Assembly: GCA_950295325.1 (NCBI GenBank)
Contig: OX485804.1
Coordinates: 35,774,001-35,838,000, forward strand
Origin: Polytrichum commune
Taxonomy: Eukaryota; Streptophyta; Polytrichopsida; Polytrichales; Polytrichaceae
Length of the DNA stretch: 64,000 nucleotides
Direction: 5' to 3'
A program made the position numbers and the translations under genes. Below, one piece after another: positions 36,560 to 46,949 of this stretch. Below the pieces are notes generated by a model, which made no database searches, had not been told where the DNA came from, and saw nothing but the letters and a program-made list of their open reading frames with translations. How positions within the stretch are numbered: the first letter of the stretch is position 1; each line of letters opens with the position of its first letter.

Positions 36560-37705
36560 TCAATATTACTTCATTCATATATATTCAAACTTTGATATGA
36601 ATTAATGTCTTCATCATTCTTGTTAATCATAAGTTGAACAATCAATATGTAGTATAATATGTATAATACTTATAAGTCAATTATGTAGTTTTCAATAATA
36701 AGCTCCTCCTCTTTTGAAGGAGTTGTAATCGTTAAGTTGTTTTGCTTAAATCATAACATACATATAATTCTTCAATCATTCAATCACATGTATATTTATA
36801 ATTCCCTTTTGAGGAGATCAATGATAAGTTCCGCTTTGAGAGATAATCTTGTTTCCTTCACTCAAGTTTGACAATCGTTTTCTCAATTCAATCTCTCTCA
36901 AAGTCTCATTGATTCTCCAATTTGTCTTGAGCACTTTGTTCTCACCCTCACACTATCTTTTGAGTTCTTTCTCAAAAGAGTCTACTCAATCTACTCTACT
37001 CTCGGTTGCTCAATCACTTAAGCTACAAAGTACCATTGACGACTCGTAGTTCAAATTGAGAGAGGTAGAAAGATCACACGCATTTGTAGAAAAGATAAGT
37101 GTATTGCAAAAGTTCCTCGAGAGGAGAGTTACAAAAGCTTCAAGTGATTCTTGACACTCAAATTTAAGATAACTTCGTTGTGTAGAAAATGAGGTGATAG
37201 TCTCCTAATTTGCTTCCCTTATATAGTCTTTTCTTATTATCCAAAATCTATGCTAAGAGTGGTTGTTAACTTCCACTTTCCTAGATACTTAAATATCTTC
37301 AATATAGATAGATGCTATCTATCCTAAACGGTTATAACCGTTTCATCACCTTAATGTTCATAATTCCAAGATTTCCCTAACTTCTTGTTGTGGCTACATT
37401 CTAAATTCTTTTTGAAGATTAATCAAATCTTCATATTGATTGATTAATGATCATGCTAGTAGAATGTACCATATTCCTATATTCCCCTTAATGTCTTCAT
37501 TAATGTCTCTTGAGCTTAATATCCCAAAATTCTCATGTATTCCATAATCATGCTTCTTCGGATAGTCATTCATCCTCAAAATCCTATATACTATATTAAT
37601 GGAATATAATTTATACTTCATAATATCCCTATATACCTCTTACATAAGTCTTTTCATACTTACATAATAGTTCCTATCTCTAAAATCTAAGTTTTCCTAC
37701 ACTAA
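36560..37705 (-). mobile_element. Possible LTR or LTR remnant, minus orientation
   Basis: Read on the minus strand the segment begins TGTAGGAAAACTTAG at 37705 and contains a good TATA box (CTATATAAGGG) at about 37216-37226, a layout typical of the U3 part of a plant LTR. The other boundary, primer site and target duplication are not found, so the lower limit given is arbitrary and this is a weak call. Confidence 0.22.
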
Positions 37706-39439
37706 GCCGCGGGGGACCCATTTCCGTGGGTAAGGGACCCTATTACCGCGCGTCTTCCATGTAATTCCGTTTTAGTGGACCTAAAGCCGTGGTTGAACGT
37801 CTCTCCGAAGCTCCGCTTCTCTCCTCCCTCCTCCATTGCTTCCTTGGTGAAGCTTCTTCAAGTTCCTCAAAATTGATGTTCCTCTTGTTGTTGAATAGTG
37901 TAGCAATCAACATTTTGTTGTTGGGTAGTTGAGCATTCAACAATGCAAGTAATAATGAATCTACTATGAATTTTTGAAGTTGGAAGTTGGATAGGTGGGT
38001 TGGACAAATCGGTTGAATCAACCTCGCATTTCCAACCCTCATAACTTTTGCATTTCTTATCCGATTAGAATGATTTTGAGATCGTTGGAAGGTTAATTAT
38101 ATGCACTAAATAAATGTATTATACTTAAGCCTAAATTACAGTACAAAAAAAACAATTGATATTTTCATTGTTAACTAATGTAAGCTTTACAATCAAACTA
38201 GTTACAAGGAAGGAGGCTAGATTGACGTCCGGGTTGTGGAGCAAGGAAGGAGGTAGCGGCTTGGCCTATATCGAGCCCAATCAACCGAGGAGAATTGAGG
38301 TAAACTAACTAACCTTAGCCTTCCAAGGAGCGCGGCCAAGATATGCATCCCTAAACCCACTCATCTATCTCGTATCACTGCCAAGGAAATACCCAACTCC
38401 ATTGTTTTCGGGCCCCTTGGTATGTTTTGTGGTAGTAGCTTTGTTTATTACCAAGTTTCGTAATGGTAAGTCGGATTAATCACCGACACGACTACTCTGA
38501 ATGTTATTGGTGGAAAGGTGGGATTAATGACCCCCGAATCCACTATTATGTTGTTGGTCCCATGGATTGGAAGTAATGGCCCAATTCATGAAGATTGTGC
38601 AACAGGTTGAACCTACAGGTTGTCCATCACCCTAGTCCCTTTAAGTTATTTTTCGTGATCTATCAAGTGTAAATACACTTAGCAATTAAAAAAATACAAA
38701 ACAAATCGTAAACCCTTGTTGGCAAGAAACCTGAATCGAAAAACTTAACTCAGTAGAGTGACACCACCCTTCGGACCGTTGAAGTCCGAATGGTTTGAGA
38801 TGTCACTCGACCTTCAAAGGACCTGCGCGAGGCCTTAGAAAGTTCCGAGCCAAGGGGTACACCAACCAGGTAAGGGGTGTTGCCTAATATATGAATGTAG
38901 TGAGGTAGGGTGTGCAAACAAAATTAACTAATTAAGAAAGAATTTATATAAAGGGTGGGACTTAGGCCAAATTCCATCGCTTAGGAAATTAAATATAACT
39001 AAGTAAAGAAATAAGAAGAATTGAATGGTCCATCAAATCGTCGTTAGTCTATTCAATGAGCTAGGGTGGTTTGAGTCACACCTGGTTGGTGTGTATCAGA
39101 ACCATCCCAATTCACAAGTTAGGATTGTTTTGGTTTCAAGGCTTAGTGCGTATGCGCTTAAAATAGGTTGTAGGTTAAAGTTAGAACTAAATATGAAATT
39201 GATTAGTTGAATTTAGACCCACAATAGTAAAAAAACTAAGGTCCAACCTTCGGAGGTACTACAACGCATATTTAATTTCCCTTAAAAATCTAAGTACTCA
39301 CGTTATACACCTATCATCCGGGTTCGGCTTGGGCACTTGCAAGTGCAGGCCACCTTCACCGAAGGGCTTGTGTGATATTTTTAGACTCCCTCGGAAGGGA
39401 GTGGCCCAAAAGTACCACACAAGGCAATAACAAATTTTG

Positions 39440-41142
39440 TTCATGACTGGCAACCCAACCCAACCCATCCCGACACGGAAGCAACGGACAACAATCTTCC
39501 CATAGAAACCAAGGCTACAGCCATGATACTAACTGGAACCAAGGATTCAATAGAGATGACCGTAACTTAAATTTTGGTCATAACCAAAATCAAGTTATGG
39601 GTCACGCCCAACCGGGTCATCCTCATCAACCAAATTCCCAAGACGCTCGGTATGTCGACGTGAATTCCATGGACTTAATGGACAATAGTGATCCACTCCT
39701 TTAGAACACACTCGCTGTACTACACGAGCATAAACCAATGATCTCTTCTACTCTTCTTATGGAGTTGGAAAAATAAACGGTAGATGCCGCAGTTATGATT
39801 AGAGCCCAACGGTTAGTCAACCCCCCTACATAATACATGACGGAGCTCTTTATTCTCTCGGATGGATCACCAAACTTTGTTCAATTGAACAAGATCATTA
39901 ACTCCGCCATGCAAGATGCCCTCAACGAACCCCTTCTTGACAAACCCTGTGCTGAGGCAATATCATTGGTAGAATCTGATGAAGATGAAGACGACGACGA
40001 TTTGTGCTGGTTTGTGGACACCTTAGAGAATAGGTCAGATGGTCATTTGAAACCAAAACCTCCATATTCATCCCCTTTTCTAAACAAGACCTAGTGTGCA
40101 CAAAAGATAACTTAGAAATGTAAGAAGAAGGGTGCACGACTTTGGCAAAAAAAAAAAAATGAAGAAGATTTTAAAAATTTCTACCACAAAGCAATTATAT
40201 AGGGCCAAAATGGAACGACAAATTAGTAGGATCACTTTATGTGACATCGAAAACACTGCACGCGTACTAGAATATCCTGCAATAAAAGAAAATGAAAATG
40301 TTGAAATCAAAACACAAGATAACAAGCAACATTTCAATTTTAGAAATGATGATGATAAACGAATGACCAACACTACCAACGATATGTCTGACGCAGAATA
40401 AGATGAGAATGTACTTCCATTTTTAATGCACCGGTAAGTTTTTCATGGTGTTATATATAGATGAGGCAATTTTCCAATTGATATCACCTCCTCTACTTCT
40501 AAAGTACATGAGCATAGAAATTATGAATCTTACACAAAATTTGATTGTAAGGGATTTGAAAACATAAAACCACATACAAAAATGGATATGGTTGTCAATC
40601 AAAAATATTGTATGCAGATTAGTTGCTACTACGTCTAGAGGAATGTAATAAGGCAACATGCAAACCTTAACCCTAAAAATCAGAAGGGATTTTTAAGCCG
40701 TTTTGAAACAACTCTTTGTAGGGAATTTTTTCTGTTCTAATCCATTTTCCATGGATTTTTTTCCGTTTTGATCCACTCGCATGGGAATTTTTCTTCCAAT
40801 TCGATTTGACAAATAGACATCGTTTTGGCCGAAATCTTTAAGGGAAATGGAACGTTTTGGAACGGTCAGGAGAAAAAAAAAACCACTTCATGAGGATTAT
40901 GCGCAGAAGGCACACGAAGTACAAAAGGAGGCGAATGGTCAAAGTGGAAGGCCAATGGAGAAACCAAGCGGAAGAACAATGGCCAACGCATTTGTTATGG
41001 CAAACGAGGTCCTTCATCAAGCGGCGAACAAACCACCCACATCGGTCAGTGTAAACAAAGTGTCCGATAGCGATGATGAAGCGACAGTTGGTAAAGACGT
41101 GGAGTTGGCAACGCCACCATCAGACATTTTTCCAGGACAATA
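39440..41142 (+). pseudogene. Decayed unrecognised coding region, 5' blocks
   Basis: Blocks on the plus strand include an Asn/Gln-rich stretch (HRNQGYSHDTNWNQGFNRDD, about 39505-39570), TELFILSDGSPNFVQLNKII with an acidic LVESDEDEDDDDLCWF (39837-40094), a Lys/Glu-rich block (40132-40401) and a block ending SDSDDEATVGKDVELATPPS then DIFPGQ before a GTAAGT donor (40847-41142). In-frame stops separate several of them. Composition is protein-like (charged, low complexity) but no family is recognised. The donor leads straight into the palindromic satellite, which would be intronic in such a model. Confidence 0.4.
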
Positions 41143-41204
41143 TGTAAGTTTTTTTTTCATTCTATCTATAAGTGTTTTTCAAATTTCAGTGGTCATAATC
41201 ACTT

Positions 41205-42715
41205 AAAATGCTTTGAAAGAAAGCTTTGAAATAGGGGTTTCGGTACCGAAATTCCTATTGCAAACATTTCTTTCAAAAAAACACTTATCATTCGCCAATT
41301 TTATGTTTATGCAATAGCCGATGTCCTTGTTTCCTTCTATGCTTATTTCTTCAAAGAAAGTTGTGGAATAGGGGTTTCGGTACCGAAACCCCTATTTCAA
41401 AGCTTTCTTTCCAAAAAACACTTATCATTTACCAATTTTAGGTTCATGCCATAGCTGATATCCTCATTTTCTTCTATATTTATTTCTTCAAAGAAAGTTG
41501 TAGACTAGGGGTTTCGGTAGCAAAATCCTTATTCCAAACATTTCTTTTAAAAAAATTACTTATCATTCACCAATTTTATATTTATACCATAGTTGCTAAC
41601 CCCATTTTCTTCTATGTTTATTTCTTCAAAAAAAATTGTGGAATAGGGGTTTCGGTATCGAAACCCTTAATTCAAATATTTACTTCAAAATAATGTACTT
41701 CTCATTCAATAATTTCATGTCGACGACACAGCCGCTATCTTCATTTTTTTAATGCTTATTTCTTCCGACTTTTTTGGAAGAAATAAGCAATAAAAAAATG
41801 AGGAAGAAACAACCATGGAAAATAATGAAGGCCGCCACTATGATATCAACCGAAACCCTTATTCCACAACTTTTCTTCAAACAACATACGTCTCAGTAAA
41901 TAATTTCATGTTGAGACCAAAGTCGGTGTCCTCATTTCTTTTCCATGTTTATTCTTGAAGAAAAGTTGTGGAATAAGGGTGTCGGTACCAAAACCCCTAT
42001 TCCACAATTTTTCTTCAAACAATATACTTCTCAGTAAATAATTTCATCTTAACGCCATAGCCGGTGTCCTCATTTTTTTTCCATGTTTATTCTTGAAAAA
42101 AATTTATGAAATAGGGGTTTCGGTACCGAAATCCTTATTCCAGAACTTTCCTTCAAACAATATATTTTTCATTCAATAATATCATGATGACGCCATAGCC
42201 GGTGTCCTCATTTTTTCTTTATATTCATTTTTGAAAGAAAGTTATAGAATAGGGATTTCGGTACCGAAATCCCTATTCCACAACTTTCTTTCAAAAAGAC
42301 GTTTTTATCCTTCAGCAATTTATTTTGACATTACAATGAATGACCTCAATTTCTTTCATGCGTATTTCTTAAAAGAATGTTGTGGATTAGGGGTTTTAGT
42401 ACCAAAACTCCTATTTCACAACTTTCTTTCAAGTATTAAAATTTCTTTTTGACTAATTTAATATCTATGTTACAACTGTGGCCTTTATTTTTTTGTATGG
42501 CTATTTCTTGAAAATAAGTCATGAAATAGAGGTTTCGGTATTATTTCATTATTTTCTTTTAGAAGAAGTACTTCTAATTTGTCAATTTGAAGTACAAGGG
42601 TTAGCCATCTCCCTCATTTTTTATCATGTTTATTTTTGAAATAAAAACTTTGGAATGGGGATTTCGGTGCCGAAACCTTTACTCCAAAGTTACTTGAAAT
42701 AAATATTATTTTTAA
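41205..42715. repeat. 138-bp palindromic satellite, 11 units
   Basis: Palindrome centres (GGTACC or variants) lie at about 41242, 41379, 41516, 41654, 41843 (half site), 41984, 42122, 42260, 42398, 42537 and 42666. The spacing is 137-139 bases except one 189-base step, which contains an extra 51 bases, and a shorter last step. Around each centre the arms GTGGAATAGGGGTTTCG and CGAAACCCCTATTCCAC extend with few mismatches to about 35 bases each way in the best units (42225-42300), so every unit can form a long hairpin. No ORF is preserved. Confidence 0.92.
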
Positions 42716-42974
42716 CAAACTATTTAGGTGATTTCAAGTCTATATGTTTATTTTGTGTTATATCAAAATGTTGATGGTTATGTTTATTATAGGTCATCTA
42801 GGTGGCCTTTATTCGTTTTTGCATTGAATTTTAAATGTCAAGTATATTTCATTTTATAGTTTATTTATTTATTTATTTGAAGTTACTTATAATGTACATT
42901 TGATGTTTTGTTATAGAGTGGATGATTATTTGTTGTATGATTTTTTTCACTTATTATAGGCTTTGATTTAGTTG

Positions 42975-44640
42975 TTAATATGTATGATAACATTTTGGTG
43001 GACACCGACATTAAAGAAGCATAAAAAAATAAGTTGGAGAAAACAAATTTCAAGTATGTCATCAATGGCTTGCGAATTCGACCTCTTTCTAAATTTCGTT
43101 TATTCATTCTTATATGCCGCTTGGAGCCATTACCTTTGGTTAGGCCAATTCTAGAATTTTATGTTCAGTTGTTGGCGAATGAATATCTTAATGATTATAG
43201 ATAAGGTGATCGTGTCTTGTATGTTTTTATTGTCAACAATCGTGGGGAGAGTTTATGTGTAACAGAGGACAAGTCGAGGTCTTGTGATCTAATATGACAA
43301 CAAGTGAACGATGTTTTTGAGCAGTCACTTTCCCGATATGAGGATTTGAAGGTTTTTAAAGATAAAATATTTTGGGTATGGGAGGATAACCACTGAGTTA
43401 TAGCATGGAGATGGCACATAAATAAAATTCATGATGATAAGAAATAATAGCATTATAGTGTGGATTGTATATGCCTTAATGCGATGGATGCGATTGGCGT
43501 TCTCTTGGATGTCATGAATGATGTCTATAGGTAAGGCCTAAAGCCCATTGATTTATTTATTTATTTTTGTCAAATGTATTAAATCTTATAGTTACAATTT
43601 TATTTTGTTAAATGGCAGATTTACGGAGAATGATCACATGAAAACCAATTTGGTTCATAAAATCCATTGTATTCGGAGCTTTGGAACTTTGAGGCTACAA
43701 GAATTGTAAATTTTTTAATTCCCTGATAATTATTCTAAGTGCGAGAAGAAACGTCCATTGACTACATTGTATCCTCTTACTACAGACATTTTTGCAGCTT
43801 TCATCTACAAGGTGAGTCTTTTACATCTCCATAATGTTGTGGCAACATCAGAAGAGGCATGTTGTGAGAACAGGGACAACATTCTATTGGCCCAAAGATC
43901 TCCTAGGCTTGAATTGGAGGCTATAGCAAATGCGGTGAGGAAAACAATGAGGGCATATAGGTTAAAAGAGTTTAATAAATTCCTTGCAGTTGTAGATCCC
44001 GCAAATGGCGTTGATTTTATGAAAGAGATAAATATTTATATTATTCGTTTGATTTTTATAATATGTTTTGTTTCATTGTGTATTTTATATTGAACATTGT
44101 TTTCAGGTAAATGGGCATTGGAGTTCTAATCCTAAACCGGAAATGACCTTGGAGAAATTGCAAAAAATTGCAACAACTTCGGTGGATGGCAAGTATAAAG
44201 TGAAATGATTGAAATGGTGGAATTCATCTCTGATGGCACGCGAGGATTTGCGTTTTTGCCTCCAAATTTTATAGACAATGACCTTGATTTGTGGTTGGTA
44301 AAAACATCATTTTGGGCTCAGGTAATATTTTGAATTATAATTGTAAATGCATTTATGCTTATGAAAATATCATAATTATTATATAGCGTTTGTATTTGTT
44401 AAGATAGTTATTTGACATAACTTTTTATGTGTGAATTCTAATTTTTAGTTGGAGGAGGGTGTCATCAATGAGTTTCATGACATTCTACCACAACTGGGTG
44501 ATGTGGTTTGGGATAACGTCCTTTGTGTGATTCATTGCCACCTCCTATTGTCCATAGCTTGCAATCAATTAACATGGCATGCGAAGATGATGACGAGCCT
44601 ATTCAAAAAATTCTAAAGAAATTTCGTTTGAGTGCATAAG
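42975..44640 (+). pseudogene. Decayed unrecognised coding region, 3' blocks
   Basis: Blocks read in order on the plus strand with occasional stops: KYVINGLRIRPLSKFRLFIL, VRPILEFYVQLLANEYLNDY, GDRVLYVFIVNNRGESLCVT, KIFWVWEDNHRVIAW, HYSVDCICLNAMDAIGVLLD, FTENDHMKTNLVHKIHCIRS, an open exon-like block at 43758-44093 (DIFAAFIYK ... VVDPANGVDFMKE), VNGHWSSNPKPEMTLEKLQK and SDGTRGFAFLPPNFIDNDLD. Several lie between AG and GT sites. The length and coherence point to a real ancestral protein of several hundred residues. I do not recognise it. A transposon-encoded protein or a captured host gene are the main options. Confidence 0.45.
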
Positions 44641-45264
44641 TTTGTTGGTTTGAATGATTTTAAAATTTTGGTTTTTCTTGTGGACTATTTAGTCTTTCAC
44701 CAATTATTTCTAACATTTTTGGATATTGTGTGTAGAAAAATGAAGGAAGTGATGGCCCCCCTCATTAATTGCTTATCCATGTGTATGCCGAGTCTGAGGT
44801 GATACGATTAGCAACCGTCATTACATCTCCAAGGCGAAGTAGATCTAAACATTATGATCTTTGTATCTTAACATTCATGAATATAGAGGCAGATGAATGT
44901 AATGTTCGTGTTTGTAATAATAAGGATAATAATAGAATAATAGAATAAAATAGAATATAGGTGCATGAAGAGGTCTTGTACATGACTTGGTATATACGTG
45001 CATATTTTTTTTTTTTTGTGTGGCAGTTATCTAGTTTATCCTAAACCCTAACCACTAAAAGTGATTTGTGTGACCATTATCTAAAATCCCTAAACCCTAA
45101 TGATTTCCACAACATCATTGTTTTATAGGTTTCATCATTATTTCAAATGTTCATATGAATTGGAGCAATCAAATGGCAAGTTAGTTTTCGGTAGGTAACA
45201 TCTGTTGATGTTTGAGCTACAAATATGTGGTAATAGGATACCAAACCCACGGTGATGGGTATGT

Positions 45265-45355
45265 TTCTTGAATTTTTCTCACCCTAATCCGCTCATTAGT
45301 TACTGCTCACCACTCACCGCTCATATGATAGCGCTCCCCATCCAAGAGGCTATCA
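45265..45355. repeat. End-like motif after the second decayed coding region
   Basis: CCGCTCATTAGTTACTGCTC, then ACCGCTCATATGATAGCGCT and CCCCA parallel the motif at 34.3 kb and are inverted relative to that at 30.45 kb. It may be the end of the same element family. Confidence 0.4.
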
Positions 45356-45356
45356 A

Positions 45357-45803
45357 CTATGGACCTAATAGTTGAAAAAACCCATTAGTATACTTCAAAA
45401 GTTTACAAAATATACTAATGGTTTTTTTCGCCTCCTTGCATGTGGCATTATGTCCATAACGATAAATATTGCAGCCCCCCTCATAATATGGTGTACTAGG
45501 ATCCCCCAAGCAAGTTAAGATTGACCCCATTAATCCAGTGCAATCAAAACAGATATTATGCCGATGATGGTCACATGCCCGTGCACCCTCTTCACATTGG
45601 AAGACTTCCAAGCACATGCGCAACAAAACGAATGCAATTGTTGGTTGCATTATGCTACTCCATGTTGGTGAGTGTTCGGACCCTGCAGGATGTTCTTTTT
45701 TGTTTTGTTTTTGTAGGTTACCAGCTAAAATTTTGGGAATTTGGTGCATTGTAATATACCATTGGAAAGAGCTTGAAATTACCTTTACAACGGTATATTG
45801 CAC
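45357..45803 (-). CDS. Cys/His-rich ORF, 148 aa, uncertain
   Basis: The central part contains Cys and His residues in a zinc-finger-like layout (FQCEEGARACDHHRHNICFD, then C at intervals and GHNATC). The ORF lacks any recognised domain, and a plus-strand ORF overlaps it. It could be a transposon gene fragment or chance. Confidence 0.18.
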   Translation of the reverse strand: MQYTVVKVISSSFQWYITMHQIPKILAGNLQKQNKKEHPAGSEHSPTWSSIMQPTIAFVLLRMCLEVFQCEEGARACDHHRHNICFDCTGLMGSILTCLGDPSTPYYEGGCNIYRYGHNATCKEAKKTISIFCKLLKYTNGFFQLLGP

Positions 45804-46091
45804 GCCCCCAAATGCATGAAATTGCAGTCACAAAACTATATGTGAAATTTGCATTCCCTAAACGACTGCAAATATATTTTTGATGGAGATTTATCTTGGC
45901 AAGTTTTGGAGTTGCATCTTGGCAACTTTGTGGTTTTCAATGTTGGTGCAACACAATCTTGGTGGAATTCGTACATGCAAGCTGGGACACACACAAATGT
46001 AATGTGTGTGTTTTATGTGGGGACTTATCTCATTTTGTAAGTGGTTGGGGTTGGCGCATCAGGGTGGGAAAGATCGCACCAATCCCATTAG

Positions 46092-46595
46092 ATGGAGCCA
46101 CTTGTATTATTGGATCTGAACAAAGATGTACAATTGATAGTGCTTGTTCTAAACATGTTGGTGGGTGCCGCAAAGGTGGATATGGGTGCAGAGATGGCAG
46201 TGGACACCCAGTTGCGTTTGCTGGTAATGCACAGTTTGAGGCTATTTTGCAAAGCATGGAAAACGATTGTAGATAAAAGTGCGGAGTACAATGCTCTACG
46301 CTTGGTTGAATACGAATACGCGATGCAACCCAATGACGTCAGAAGGGTGTGTTTGGCACATAAACATAACATCATCACTCAATTTCAAGAGAACTTGAAG
46401 TGGTTCTCAAATAGCCAACACGTCAACAAACGGATTTCCTGGAAGATTCTTATGGTGGACTTGGGGGATTTAACATTGCGCAAATTGACTGCGCTGAGAG
46501 ATGAATTGGAGATGTCATTCTGTGCGGTGGAGTTCTATGGCATGAGCTTCCATCCAGGTGCACCGTATTGGACATGCCCGGCCGATAGGGTGTAG
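46092..46595 (+). CDS. Uncharacterised ORF, 167 aa, uncertain
   Basis: One of the longest uninterrupted frames in the repeat-rich part, ending at a TAG at 46593-46595. The region LVEYEYAMQPNDVRRVCLAH to WTCPADRV has balanced, helix-prone composition. No family is recognised and no splice partner found. Possibly a fragment of a mobile-element protein. Confidence 0.22.
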   Translation: MEPLVLLDLNKDVQLIVLVLNMLVGAAKVDMGAEMAVDTQLRLLVMHSLRLFCKAWKTIVDKSAEYNALRLVEYEYAMQPNDVRRVCLAHKHNIITQFQENLKWFSNSQHVNKRISWKILMVDLGDLTLRKLTALRDELEMSFCAVEFYGMSFHPGAPYWTCPADRV

Positions 46596-46949
46596 ATGGA
46601 ATTTGTACTTTATTGCACATATATAACCTACATACATGTGGAATCCACATTTCACCGGTTGGCCATTTTTTCAAAACAAACTTCTTGGGTGAAAGAGGGG
46701 CGGATGACATGTAATTTTGCTTCAAAACTTGTTGTAATACATACATGTATGTATATACTTGTATGTCTTCTACAAAACCCACAATTGGAACTGAGGCACC
46801 TTTTTTTGGGTTTGTGGTGCTACATGCACAAAATGTGAGTGATAATAGTGAGGATTCCAAATTTTTCTGAGCTCGTGTGAATACCTTAGACATTGCCATA
46901 GTCTGTGAAATTCTCCTACTCATATATATAATGGCCATATAGGTCTTGG

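Larger units (their letters stand above)
34346..39440. other. AT-rich repeat interval
   Basis: No gene is supported. It holds a 180-bp tandem duplication (35341-35715), a 151-bp duplication (36320-36540) and a stretch with LTR-like features on the minus strand ending near 37705. From 37.7 to 39.4 kb the DNA is moderately GC-richer, with no recognisable coding family. Confidence 0.4.

Noticed and set aside
41205-42715. Satellite considered as coding (open frames such as 42231-42452)
   Set aside because: Frames follow the repeat unit and are broken in neighbouring units; the palindromic structure explains them.
45036-45105. CCCTAAA-type motifs suggesting an interstitial telomere array
   Set aside because: Only isolated copies (CCTAAACCCTAACC, CCCTAAACCCTAATG) occur, not a tandem array.
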